A stretch of 53,564 bases of DNA, taken from contig JAVKFF010000171.1 in assembly GCA_040226215.1 (NCBI GenBank), positions 1-53,564 on the forward strand. Reading direction: 5' to 3'. This DNA comes from JAVKFF01 sp040226215 (GTDB lineage: Bacteria; Pseudomonadota; Alphaproteobacteria; DSM-16000; Inquilinaceae). This document shows positions 33,946-41,382 of this stretch, piece by piece. Positions within the stretch are counted from its first letter, which is position 1; each line of letters starts with the position of its first letter. The translations under genes were made by a program, and so were the position numbers. The notes under the pieces are model-generated. The model worked only from the letters and a program-made list of their open reading frames with translations. It made no database searches and had not been told where the DNA came from.

Positions 33946-34328
33946 CCCTGATCAGCCCTCTGAAATTGAGAGTGAGTAGAGTCATGTGGGGATTGTAGGT
34001 GTTCTACACTTCTACGCGTCGGACGGTCGAAATTAGGCGGTCAAGCTCGCCGAGGAACGACGCATTCCATTCGCTGGATAATCCCGACGGCGCATGGTGA
34101 TGCAAGATGGACAGCTTACAATCGCGGCAGCCTCGATGACATAGCCACCATGGCAACAGGCACATAAATAAACTGTGTGAAGCGCACTGAGTACACCGCA
34201 ATCGATAGGCGCCAATACTTTTCGATTTCGGTCCTTCAGGATTGGTGAAACAAGTAGCTGGTCGTCGCACACCGATCTCAATTTCGCATTGTGCTCGATC
34301 CAGGAGGCAAGTTTTTCCCAACCCCCGT
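33946..34328. other. A/T-richer intergenic stretch at the end of the acquired segment
   Basis: About 380 bp after the LysR gene, with runs such as TAAATAAACTG and AGTATTGGCG that are unusual in this GC-rich window. It contains one weak minus-strand reading frame, described separately. No second tRNA fragment, integrase or clear terminator is visible. Confidence 0.5.
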
Positions 34329-34332
34329 TCAC
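34033..34332 (-). CDS. possible small zinc-ribbon-like protein or gene remnant
   Basis: A 99-residue reading frame with a GTG start. Its middle looks protein-like: NAKLRSVCDDQLLVSPILKD, then a Cys cluster CACCH and CPSC about 20 residues apart that could bind zinc. The last 25 residues look less organised. It has no clear ribosome site, and its first codons touch the end of the DUF6165 gene, so it may be a gene truncated at the junction. An overlapping frame in the same DNA looks less convincing. No family is recognised. Confidence 0.3.
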   Translation of the reverse strand: MNGGWEKLASWIEHNAKLRSVCDDQLLVSPILKDRNRKVLAPIDCGVLSALHTVYLCACCHGGYVIEAAAIVSCPSCITMRRRDYPANGMRRSSASLTA

Positions 34333-34838
34333 CCCCCCACCCCATAAGCCTCATAGCTCTTCTCCTCCACGAGCTCCGAGCCCAGCAGGTCGTTGAGTTC
34401 GCGTTTCTTGGCGGCGCGGTCGTCGTTGGTGACGTAGACGCGGCGGGCCAGCGCGATGAAGGTGGGGCCGAAGTCCTGGCGGGCCTCGCAGGCGCGGATG
34501 GCGTCCTCGGTGTCCCAGAGCGTCTCGTTGACGCGCTTCAGGCCGGCGACCAGATCCGCCACCCGGGAAGGGTGGTCGGGCGCGGCCTGAACGCCTGGTT
34601 GTGCGCCTGATCCTGCGCCTTCCCGCGCACCCGTCTCTGCGCCAGCCTGACCGTCCGCCTCCGCAATCAACCGCACACCGGTCTTGGCCAGGCCCTCGTC
34701 GCGGACGCGGGTGAGGGCGTCGAGTTCGGTGCGGACGTTGCGCCGCTTGGCCGGGTCGGCGATGCGTTCGGCCTTGATCTCCAGGATGGTGATCTTGTCG
34801 AGAAGCTCGCCCCAGGAAACGGGCACCAGGACCGCCAT
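34329..34838 (-). CDS. DUF6165 family protein with a low-complexity insertion
   Basis: The 169-residue protein starts MAVLVPVSWGELLDKITILE and continues with EIKAERIADPAKRRNVRTEL. The second half is KRVNETLWDTEDAIRACEAR, FIALARRVYVTNDDRAAKKR and the end SELVEEKSYEAYG. These segments match the DUF6165 pattern, which is mostly helical and of unknown function, often beside glycan genes. Between the halves, residues about 61-92 are an Ala/Gly/Gln-rich insertion not expected in the family. GGAGA is five bases before the ATG. A divergent GT9 glycosyltransferase gene lies 195 bp away, which supports a surface-polysaccharide link. Confidence 0.82.
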   Translation of the reverse strand: MAVLVPVSWGELLDKITILEIKAERIADPAKRRNVRTELDALTRVRDEGLAKTGVRLIAEADGQAGAETGAREGAGSGAQPGVQAAPDHPSRVADLVAGLKRVNETLWDTEDAIRACEARQDFGPTFIALARRVYVTNDDRAAKKRELNDLLGSELVEEKSYEAYGVGG

Positions 34839-35033
34839 GACTGTCTCCGACCTGCCTTCGGCGCCGCGACCGGCCGGCCGCGGCTGACGGGGCATATTGC
34901 GCAGGCGGCGGACAATGTCTACTAGGCGACGGCCCGCGGGAACCGGCCGGGCCCGTGTCGGCCGGGCGCCGGCCCGGCGCAGGCCTGGCGTTGGGGGAAC
35001 GGGCCGACGTCGCGCAAACGAGGGGAGACCGGA

Positions 35034-36092
35034 TTGACCACGCCCACGCGCATCGCCGTCCTGGAATCGCGCGAATCGCTCGGCAACGGCGTCTACAAGC
35101 TGCCGTTCTACCGGGCGCTGCACCGCGCCTTTCCGGGCTGCGAGATCACCCTGATCGTCAGCGAGGGCACCTCGGCCGCCGGGGCGGCGAAGCCGCTGCT
35201 GGGCCCGCTGCTGGCCCGGGTGATCCAGCATGCCGGGATCGAGAAGCCGCGCCGGCGGGCGATCGCCAATATCCGCGCGCTCGGCCCCTACGACCTGGTG
35301 CTGGACACCCGCACCTCCGTCGCCAACGTGCTGCTGACCCGGCTGTTCCTGCGATGCGACCGCTACGTGACCAGCCTGCCGGGCTTCTTCCTGACCCGGC
35401 GGCCGGCCAGGCGCCCAAGGCGCAGCCGCCACTGGGTCGGCCGGGCCATGCAGCTGATCGAGGTGGCGACGGGCCGGCCGGCCGACTGGCGGGGCGCGGT
35501 CGACCTCGATCCCGGGCTGCGGGAGGTGGCGGCGGCGTTGCTGCCCGAGGGGCCGACCTATGTCGGCTTCTGCTGCGGCGCCTCGCCCTTCGGCGCGGAG
35601 GTGGGGCGGGTCTGGCCGCTCGACCGCTTCATCGAGGCCGCCCGGCAGGCCGCGGCGCGCGGCTGGACGCCGGTGTTCATGATCGGCCCGGACGAGGCGG
35701 CGCTGGTCGAGCGCCTGCGCACCGAAGTGCCGGAGGCCCTGTTTCCGGAGGTCGACCGGACCGACGGACGGCCGGAGATCCGCGGCCCCATGCTGGCCTT
35801 CGCGCTGGGCGAGCGGCTGGCGGCGGCCGTGGCCAACGACACCGGTATCGCCCATCTCCTGGCCAATGCCGGCACGCCGATGGTCAGCCTGTCGGGGCCG
35901 ACCGATTCGCGCCGCTTCCTGCCCTGGGTGTCGCCGGTGAAGGCAGTGCGGGCGCGGGATTTCGGCGGCGGCGAGGACATGCGCGCGATCCCGGTCGAGG
36001 CGGTGGTGGCGGCGATCGGCGAGCTGGTCGCGGCCGGCCGCAACCATCCCTTCGACCCGGACCGGGCCCGGCTGAAGCATCCCGAGCACTAG
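35034..36092 (+). CDS. glycosyltransferase family 9 (heptosyltransferase-like)
   Basis: The 352-residue protein has the ADP-heptose-type glycosyltransferase fold. The N-terminal domain is RIAVLESRESLGNGVYKLPF with the acceptor-side glycine loop. The C-terminal domain has YVGFCCGASPFGAEVGRVWP, PVFMIGPDEAALVERL, and the donor-site motif AVANDTGIAHLLANAGTPMV followed by LSGPTD. The sugar and acceptor are unknown; LPS core or another surface glycan is likely. The TTG start at 35034 has GGGGAGA five bases upstream. It diverges from DUF6165. Confidence 0.85.
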   Translation: MTTPTRIAVLESRESLGNGVYKLPFYRALHRAFPGCEITLIVSEGTSAAGAAKPLLGPLLARVIQHAGIEKPRRRAIANIRALGPYDLVLDTRTSVANVLLTRLFLRCDRYVTSLPGFFLTRRPARRPRRSRHWVGRAMQLIEVATGRPADWRGAVDLDPGLREVAAALLPEGPTYVGFCCGASPFGAEVGRVWPLDRFIEAARQAAARGWTPVFMIGPDEAALVERLRTEVPEALFPEVDRTDGRPEIRGPMLAFALGERLAAAVANDTGIAHLLANAGTPMVSLSGPTDSRRFLPWVSPVKAVRARDFGGGEDMRAIPVEAVVAAIGELVAAGRNHPFDPDRARLKHPEH

Positions 36093-36222
36093 CGGATCCG
36101 CCCGGGCGGCCCGGCCCCGGGCGGCCGGCGGCGGCAGGCCCGGATGGCGACGCCGGCCTGGACGCGGGCCGCGGCCGTCCTATCTCGACCGGTACACAGC
36201 CTGTCAGAAGGAGGGAACCGAC

Positions 36223-37005
36223 ATGACATTGCAACGACCCATCAGCCTGATCGCCATCGCCGGCCTTGCGGGGCTCGGCGCGCTCGCCACGGACCGGCCG
36301 GCCGCCGCCGAGATCGCCGGCGAGCCCTTCGTTTACGACGTCGCCGGCACGGCCTTCGAGGGCTATGTCGCACGCAACACCGATCTCGCCGAGACACGCG
36401 GCACGGTGATCCTGATCCACGACTGGGACGGGCTGACGGACTACGAGATGCGCCGGGCGGAGATGCTGGCGGCGCTGGGCTACACCGCCTTCGCCGTCGA
36501 CCTCTACGGCCAGGCCGAGGACCCGCAATCGGTCGAGGAGTATCAGCAGCTCACCGGCGCGCTCTACGGCGACCGCGAGATCTTCCGCGAGCGCCTGATG
36601 GGCTCGCTCGAAGCGGCGGCGGACATCCCCGGGGCGACCGAGGACGTGGTCGTGCTCGGCTACTGCTTCGGCGGCGCGGCGGTGCTGGAGATGGCGCGCG
36701 CCGGGGCGGAGACCGCCGGCTTCGTCAGCTTCCACGGCGGCCTCGGCCTGCCGGAGGGACAGGACTACTCGGCCGTCGGCGCGCCGATGCTGCTGCTGCA
36801 CGGCTCGGCCGACCCGGTCTCGGGCATGGCCGACCTGGCGGCGCTTCTCGATCACCTGACCGAGGCCGGCGTGGAGCACGACGCGCAGGTCTTCGGCGGC
36901 GCCCGGCATTCCTTCACGATCTGGGGCAGCAACGACTACGACAACGAGGCCGATCGCGGCTCCTGGGAGGCGCTTCTGGCGTTCCTGGACGAACATCTGG
37001 ACTGA
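36223..37005 (+). CDS. exported dienelactone hydrolase family protein
   Basis: The 260-residue alpha/beta hydrolase has the dienelactone-hydrolase triad Cys148 (LGYCFGG), Asp197 (HGSADP) and His229 (GARHSF). The oxyanion region is ILIHDWDGL. Residues 1-29 form a signal peptide (SLIAIAGLAGLGALA...AAA-E), so it acts in the periplasm, unlike classical cytoplasmic DLH. Exported members are carboxylic ester hydrolases of unknown substrate. A GGAGGG ribosome site precedes the ATG. A partly paired GC sequence follows the stop at 37014-37053 and could be a terminator. Confidence 0.86.
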   Translation: MTLQRPISLIAIAGLAGLGALATDRPAAAEIAGEPFVYDVAGTAFEGYVARNTDLAETRGTVILIHDWDGLTDYEMRRAEMLAALGYTAFAVDLYGQAEDPQSVEEYQQLTGALYGDREIFRERLMGSLEAAADIPGATEDVVVLGYCFGGAAVLEMARAGAETAGFVSFHGGLGLPEGQDYSAVGAPMLLLHGSADPVSGMADLAALLDHLTEAGVEHDAQVFGGARHSFTIWGSNDYDNEADRGSWEALLAFLDEHLD

Positions 37006-37157
37006 GGAGAAGGGGCGAGCCTTCCCAGGATCTGCGAAGGGAGGACTCGCCTCGCCGCTGCCGATCGGTCACCCTCTCCTGACAGCGAGCCGGGGCGGGA
37101 TGCCCGGACGCACCGCTCCCGCCCGCCGGCCCGCGCCGCAAAGAGGGGGAGAACGAG

Positions 37158-37868
37158 ATGCGGACACGAGATCAGCGGAGCCGTGATCCGCGGCCCGGAC
37201 GCCTGGCATGCGCCATCGCGGCCGCCGGCCTGGCGCTGCCGACGGCGGCGGCGGCCGATTGCATCGCCTACGACACGCCGGACACCTGCGACATGCTCGG
37301 CACGGTGGGCGAGGGCTTCTGGATCGACGAATGGAGCGTCGATCTCGGCGTCATCCTGATGACCGTGGACGGAATGCCCTTCACGCCGCCATCGGAGCCG
37401 CCGGCGCCGGACACCATCACCATCTTCGAGCTGGGCTCCTCGCTCGGTTTCGCCAATCCGCTGATCGGCGAGGCGACGTTCCAGCCGGTCGGCGCCGGAG
37501 GCGAGCGCTGGGACTGGCCGGCCGGGCTGTTCGCGGGTGTCGAGAACCCGTCCCTGGCGGACATCGAGCTGACCGCGGGCTGCGACGGCACGGCCATGCC
37601 GCGCTGGCGGGCGCCGGTGACCAATGTCAACGGGCCTGACATGCGGCTCGACGTGGTCGCCGTCTCGCCGCGCCTGCTGTTTGGCCACCAGCATTTTCCC
37701 GGCGCCATCACGGTGGACGGACACTCGGTCACTTTCGACCGGGTGATCGTCTTCAGCCGCGACCGCTTCCCGGTGGACGATCTCGAGACCGTGGTGCTGT
37801 CGAGCGCCAGCTGCGACGTGGTCTGCGATGACGATCCCTGGCTCTGCCCAAGCCGGGACGCGGGCTGA
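37158..37868 (+). CDS. secreted cysteine-containing protein of unknown function
   Basis: The 236-residue protein has a signal peptide (RLACAIAAAGLALPTAAAA, cleavage near residue 33). The mature domain is acidic and beta-rich: VGEGFWIDEWSVDLGVILM, a proline hinge PPSEPPAPD, GERWDWPAGLFAGVENPSL and a C-terminal Cys cluster SCDVVCDDDPWLC. Six or so cysteines suggest disulfides. No family is recognised. GGGGGAGA is close to the ATG. It lies about 150 bp after the exported dienelactone-hydrolase-like gene on the same strand and may work with it in the periplasm. Confidence 0.65.
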   Translation: MRTRDQRSRDPRPGRLACAIAAAGLALPTAAAADCIAYDTPDTCDMLGTVGEGFWIDEWSVDLGVILMTVDGMPFTPPSEPPAPDTITIFELGSSLGFANPLIGEATFQPVGAGGERWDWPAGLFAGVENPSLADIELTAGCDGTAMPRWRAPVTNVNGPDMRLDVVAVSPRLLFGHQHFPGAITVDGHSVTFDRVIVFSRDRFPVDDLETVVLSSASCDVVCDDDPWLCPSRDAG

Positions 37869-37914
37869 GGCGCGCGTTCCGGGCATCCTCGGGACTGGGG
37901 TGCCGGCAATCCGA

Positions 37915-37970
37915 CAGCGACCCGGCCAACAGCGACCCGGCCAGCAGCGACCTGGCGAGCAGCGACCCGG
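37915..37970 (+). repeat. 15-bp tandem repeat between two genes
   Basis: Nearly four units of 15 bp based on CAGCGACCCGGCCAG, the third carrying three changes. It lies between the secreted-protein gene and the DHFR-like gene, about 70 bp before the latter. No coding frame across it is convincing. Confidence 0.85.
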
Positions 37971-38039
37971 ATTGTCGCCCGCCTCGTTTGCCCATACCCT
38001 CGGCAGACTGAGGGGTGTTGGCGGAGGCGAAGACCACGC

Positions 38040-38570
38040 ATGGCGAAGCTCGTGTTTGCATTGAACCAGTCGCTGGACGGCTATGTCGACCACATGGCGT
38101 TTGCACCCGACCCGGTGCTCTTTCGCCATTTCATCGACGATGTGCGGGGGCTGGCGGGCAGCGTGTACGGTCGCCGCATGTACGAGGTGATGCGGTATTG
38201 GGACGAGGAGCATCAAGAGTGGGGCGAGGCGGAACGCGACTATGCCGCGGCGTGGCGCAGCAAACCGAAATGGGTGGTGTCGCGCACGCTGACCTCGGTC
38301 GGCCCGAACGCCACTCTGGTCGCGGGGGAGGTCGAGGCGGCGATACGCGGGCTGAAGGCGCAACACGACGGGGTGATCGAGGTTTCCGGACCGGAACTGG
38401 CGGCGGGCCTGGCCGAGCTGGGCCTGGTGGACGAATATCGCCTCTACCTCCATCCCGTCGTGCTCGGCGGCGGCAAGCCGTTGTTCGCCCGGCCGAGGCC
38501 GCCCTTGCGCCTGGTGGCCAGCGAACGGATCGGCGACGCGGTGATCAGGCTGACCTACGTGCCGGCGTAG
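38040..38570 (+). CDS. dihydrofolate reductase family protein (RibD C-terminal-like)
   Basis: The 176-residue protein has the RibD reductase/DHFR-like fold: MAKLVFALNQSLDGYV at the N-terminus, AGSVYGRRMYEVMRYW near 40-55, KWVVSRTLTSVGPNATLVAG and a GLVDEYRLYLHPVVLGGGKP segment typical of this family. Such stand-alone proteins are NADPH-dependent reductases of uncertain substrate, not the essential FolA. The start is an ATG in the context CACGCATGGCG without an obvious ribosome site. It is the last plus-strand gene before the mod genes. Confidence 0.85.
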   Translation: MAKLVFALNQSLDGYVDHMAFAPDPVLFRHFIDDVRGLAGSVYGRRMYEVMRYWDEEHQEWGEAERDYAAAWRSKPKWVVSRTLTSVGPNATLVAGEVEAAIRGLKAQHDGVIEVSGPELAAGLAELGLVDEYRLYLHPVVLGGGKPLFARPRPPLRLVASERIGDAVIRLTYVPA

Positions 38571-38617
38571 GCACACCCACCGGCCCCGACGGAGTGCTGT
38601 TCACATGCAGCCGCGGT

Positions 38618-38809
38618 CTAGCCGCCGCCGGGTTCCGGCTCGTCGCCGGTGATCGGGGAGATGCCTTCCAGCACCGCCTGCTGGGTCGTCCAGGTGCCCA
38701 GGTAGAAGCCGGCGAAGAAGCCGATCCCGAGCCCGAATATCAGCGCCCAGACAATGATCTGTCGGTGTGACTTGATCTTGCGCTTGAGGTCGTCGGTGGT
38801 CTCGGTCAT
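38618..38809 (-). CDS. tiny single-pass membrane protein at the end of the mod genes
   Basis: The 63-residue product MTETTDDLKRKIKSHRQIIV has one transmembrane helix (WALIFGLGIGFFAGFYLG, about 21-38), a charged cytoplasmic N-terminus and a short acidic Gly/Pro-rich tail. The helix carries a GxxxG-type pattern that favours packing against another helix. It starts 29 bp after modC on the same strand, so it may be the fourth product of the molybdate operon. No family is recognised. Confidence 0.6.
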   Translation of the reverse strand: MTETTDDLKRKIKSHRQIIVWALIFGLGIGFFAGFYLGTWTTQQAVLEGISPITGDEPEPGGG

Positions 38810-38838
38810 GGCGGTTCCAGGGATTGCGGGGATGGTGA

Positions 38839-39918
38839 TCAGGCGCGCACGCGGTCGACGGCGATGGCCTTGATCATGGCGTGGATCGGCTGGCCGGGCG
38901 CGAGGGCGAGCCTGGCGGCGGAGGAGGCAGTGATGATGGCGCGCACCGGCAGGCCGAGGTCGAGGTCGAGATGCACCCGGCCCTCCGTGTCCCGCTCCAG
39001 CGCGGTCAGCACACCCGGCAGGATGTTGACGACCGAGGTGTTGCGCGGCGGTTCCGTGGCCACGGCGATATCGCGGGCGGCGAGACGCAGGCGCACCGTG
39101 CTGCCGAGCGCCAGGCCGCTGCCCATCAGCGCCAGCGCCATGGCGCCGGCGCGCGCCCTGACCAGACCGTTCACCCGGTCGATCTCGCGCACCTGCGCAT
39201 CGATGACGGTTTCCTCCGCCAGGCCGGGGACGAAGCGCCTCGTGGCGGGGGCGTTCAGCACCTCCGCCACACCGCCCTCGGCCACGGCCTTGCCCTGGTC
39301 CAGCACCGTGATCGTATCGGCCAGGCGCAGCACCTCGTCGACGGCGTGGGTGACGTAGACCATCGGCATGTCGTTGGTCGCGCGCAGCCGGTCGAGATAG
39401 GGCAGCACCTCCGCCCGGCGCGGCTGGTCGAGCGAGGCCAGCGGCTCGTCGAGCAGCAGTGCCGCGGCGCCGGACAGGAGCGCGCGGCCGATCGCCACGC
39501 GCTGGCGCTCGCCGCCCGAGAGGTCGCCCGGCCGGCGCTCGAGCAGCGGGGCGAGGCCGAGCAGACCGGCTACCTCGTCGAATGGCGTGGCGGCCGGAGC
39601 CAGCCGGCGCATGCGGGCGCCGTAGGTCAGGTTGCGCCGCACCGAGAGGTGCGGAAACAGGCGGCCGTCCTGGAAGATGAGGCCCAGCGCGCGCGCCTCC
39701 GGCGGCAGGTGCAGCCGGCGGCCGCTGTCGGCCAGCCAGCGCTGTCCCAGGCGGATGCTCTGGCGCTCGCCCTTCAACAGGCCGGCGAGCAGGTTCAGCA
39801 GGGTCGACTTGCCCGACCCCGACGGACCGAAGACCGCGTGCACGCCGCCCGCCGCCACGGTGCCCTTCGCCACCAGCGCGAAATCGCCGAAGCGCTTCTC
39901 GACGTCCCAGCTCAGCAT
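38839..39918 (-). CDS. modC: molybdate ABC transporter ATP-binding protein
   Basis: The 359-residue ATPase has Walker A GPSGSGKST near 29-37, the Q-loop LIFQDGRLFPHLSVRRNL, the signature DLSGGERQRVAIGRALL and Walker B ALLLDEPLASLDQPR. The last 70 residues form a TOBE/Mop-type molybdate-binding domain (TSVVNILPGVLTALERD and AIITASSAARLALAPGQPIH), characteristic of ModC. The start is the ATG at 39918, beginning MLSWDVEKRFGDF; it follows modB after seven bases. It supplies energy for molybdate uptake and probably senses Mo through the TOBE domain. Confidence 0.93.
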   Translation of the reverse strand: MLSWDVEKRFGDFALVAKGTVAAGGVHAVFGPSGSGKSTLLNLLAGLLKGERQSIRLGQRWLADSGRRLHLPPEARALGLIFQDGRLFPHLSVRRNLTYGARMRRLAPAATPFDEVAGLLGLAPLLERRPGDLSGGERQRVAIGRALLSGAAALLLDEPLASLDQPRRAEVLPYLDRLRATNDMPMVYVTHAVDEVLRLADTITVLDQGKAVAEGGVAEVLNAPATRRFVPGLAEETVIDAQVREIDRVNGLVRARAGAMALALMGSGLALGSTVRLRLAARDIAVATEPPRNTSVVNILPGVLTALERDTEGRVHLDLDLGLPVRAIITASSAARLALAPGQPIHAMIKAIAVDRVRA

Positions 39919-39925
39919 GCCCGTC

Positions 39926-40624
39926 TCACGGCGCCGATCCCAGACGTCGGCGCAGGCGCCGGGCCAGCAGTTCAGAGGCGGCCAGGGCGGCGATGGCGAC
40001 AACGATCGAGATGATCGCCAGCCGGATCGCCGCCTCGTCGCCGCCGGGCCGCTGCAGCACGCTGTAGAGCGCCAGCGGCAGGGTGCGGGTCTCGCCCGGG
40101 ATGTTGGAGACGAAGGTGATGGTGGCGCCGAATTCGCCCAGCGAGCGGGCGAAGGCGAGGATGACCCCGGTCAGGATGCCGGGTGCCATCAGCGGCAGTG
40201 TGATGGTGAGGAAGACCCGCCACGGCCTCGCCCCCAGCGTGCGGGCGGCCGATTCCAGGCCGCGGTCGACCGCTTCGAGCGACAGCCGGATGGCCCGGAC
40301 CAGCAGCGGGAAGGCGACGACGGCCGAGGCGATCACCGCGCCGCGCCAGGTGAAGGCGATGGAGATGCCGAACCAGTCGTATAGCGGTCCGCCGATCAGG
40401 CCCTGGCGGCCGAACACGACCAGCAGCAGATAGCCGATCACCACGGGCGGCAGGACCAGCGGCAGATGCACGATGCCGTCGAGCAGAGTGCGGCCCGGAA
40501 AGCGCAGCCGCGCCAGCACCCAGGCGACCACGACGCCGGGGACGAGCGAGACGGCCACGCACCAGAAGGCGACCTGCAGGCTGAGCCAGAGGGCTTCCTG
40601 CTCAAGCGGGGTCAGCTGGATCAC
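39926..40624 (-). CDS. modB: molybdate ABC transporter permease
   Basis: The 232-residue permease has five to six helices and the ModB-type EAA loop (LESAARTLGARPWRVFLTIT). Other family landmarks are HLPLVLPPVVIGYLLLVVFG, FPLLVRAIRLSLEAVD and ARSLGEFGATITFVSNIPGE. It forms the channel with ModC and receives molybdate from ModA. Its start overlaps the modA end by 23 bp, so translation is coupled. Confidence 0.94.
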   Translation of the reverse strand: MIQLTPLEQEALWLSLQVAFWCVAVSLVPGVVVAWVLARLRFPGRTLLDGIVHLPLVLPPVVIGYLLLVVFGRQGLIGGPLYDWFGISIAFTWRGAVIASAVVAFPLLVRAIRLSLEAVDRGLESAARTLGARPWRVFLTITLPLMAPGILTGVILAFARSLGEFGATITFVSNIPGETRTLPLALYSVLQRPGGDEAAIRLAIISIVVAIAALAASELLARRLRRRLGSAP

Positions 40625-41378
40625 CGTCCACCGTCGAGAAGCCGTGGTCGTGGAAGATCCGCCGGGACTCGGCCGTGCCGAGGAAGTCGAGAAAGGCCTC
40701 GGCCGCCGGGCCGGCCGCAGGGGTCAGGGCGGCCGGGTAGATGATCGGTGCATGGCTGTCCGGCGGCAGGACGAAGACCACCCGGACCTCGGCGATCGCG
40801 GCGTCCGTGCGGTAGACGATACCCGCCGGTACCTCGCCGCGCTCCACCAGGGCCAGCGTGGCGCGCACGTCGGTGCCGCGCGCCGTGCGGTTCTCGATCG
40901 CTGGCCAGAGGCCTAGCGTTTCGAGGCTTTCCCTGGCGTAGATGCCGGCCGGCACGTGGTCGGGGTCGGCAATCGCCAGGCGGCCGTCGCCGATCAGCGC
41001 CGGCAGCCCGGACGCGTCCTCGAGCGTGGCGGCGGAATCCGCCGGAGTCACCACGACGAGGTCATTGCCCACGAGGTCGCGCCGGCTCTCCGGCAGGATC
41101 AGGCCTCGTTCCGCCAGATGGTCCATCCAGGCGACGTTGGCGGACAGGAACACCTCCGCCGGGGCGCCGGACTCGATCTGCCGGGCCAGAGTGGAACTGC
41201 CGGCGAAGGCGAGTGTGATCTCGTGTCCGGTCGCCATCTGGAAGCTGTCGGCCGCTTCGCCCAGCGCGTCGGTGAGGCTGGCCGCGGCGAAGACCAGAAC
41301 GTCCTCGGCCTGGGCCGGCCCCGCCAGCAATCCGCTGGCGAGCAGGCCGCCGACGACAATGCGCCTGAAGACGCCCAC
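40602..41378 (-). CDS. modA: molybdate-binding periplasmic protein
   Basis: The 258-residue binding protein has a signal peptide (MGVFRRIVVGGLLASGLLAG, then PAQA-E). The mature region contains the oxyanion-binding motif VFAAASLTDALGE, then LAFAGSSTLARQIESGAPAEV, LSANVAWMDHL, NDLVVVTPAD and GIVYRTDAAIAEV, all typical of ModA. It starts with GTG four bases after the metC stop, so it follows metC in the same transcription unit. It captures molybdate (and tungstate) for ModBC. Confidence 0.93.
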   Translation of the reverse strand: MGVFRRIVVGGLLASGLLAGPAQAEDVLVFAAASLTDALGEAADSFQMATGHEITLAFAGSSTLARQIESGAPAEVFLSANVAWMDHLAERGLILPESRRDLVGNDLVVVTPADSAATLEDASGLPALIGDGRLAIADPDHVPAGIYARESLETLGLWPAIENRTARGTDVRATLALVERGEVPAGIVYRTDAAIAEVRVVFVLPPDSHAPIIYPAALTPAAGPAAEAFLDFLGTAESRRIFHDHGFSTVDGDPADPA

Positions 41379-41382
41379 GCCT

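Noticed and set aside
32553..34332. A complete integrative element with a repeated tRNA end
   Set aside because: No copy of the tRNA-Arg 3' end is found near 34.3 kb and no integrase is present, so only an old or partial insertion can be argued.
34004..34354. A 116-residue minus-strand frame overlapping the Cys-rich 99-residue frame
   Set aside because: It runs into the DUF6165 gene, has no ribosome site, and its sequence lacks domain-like patterns. The alternative frame is slightly more credible.
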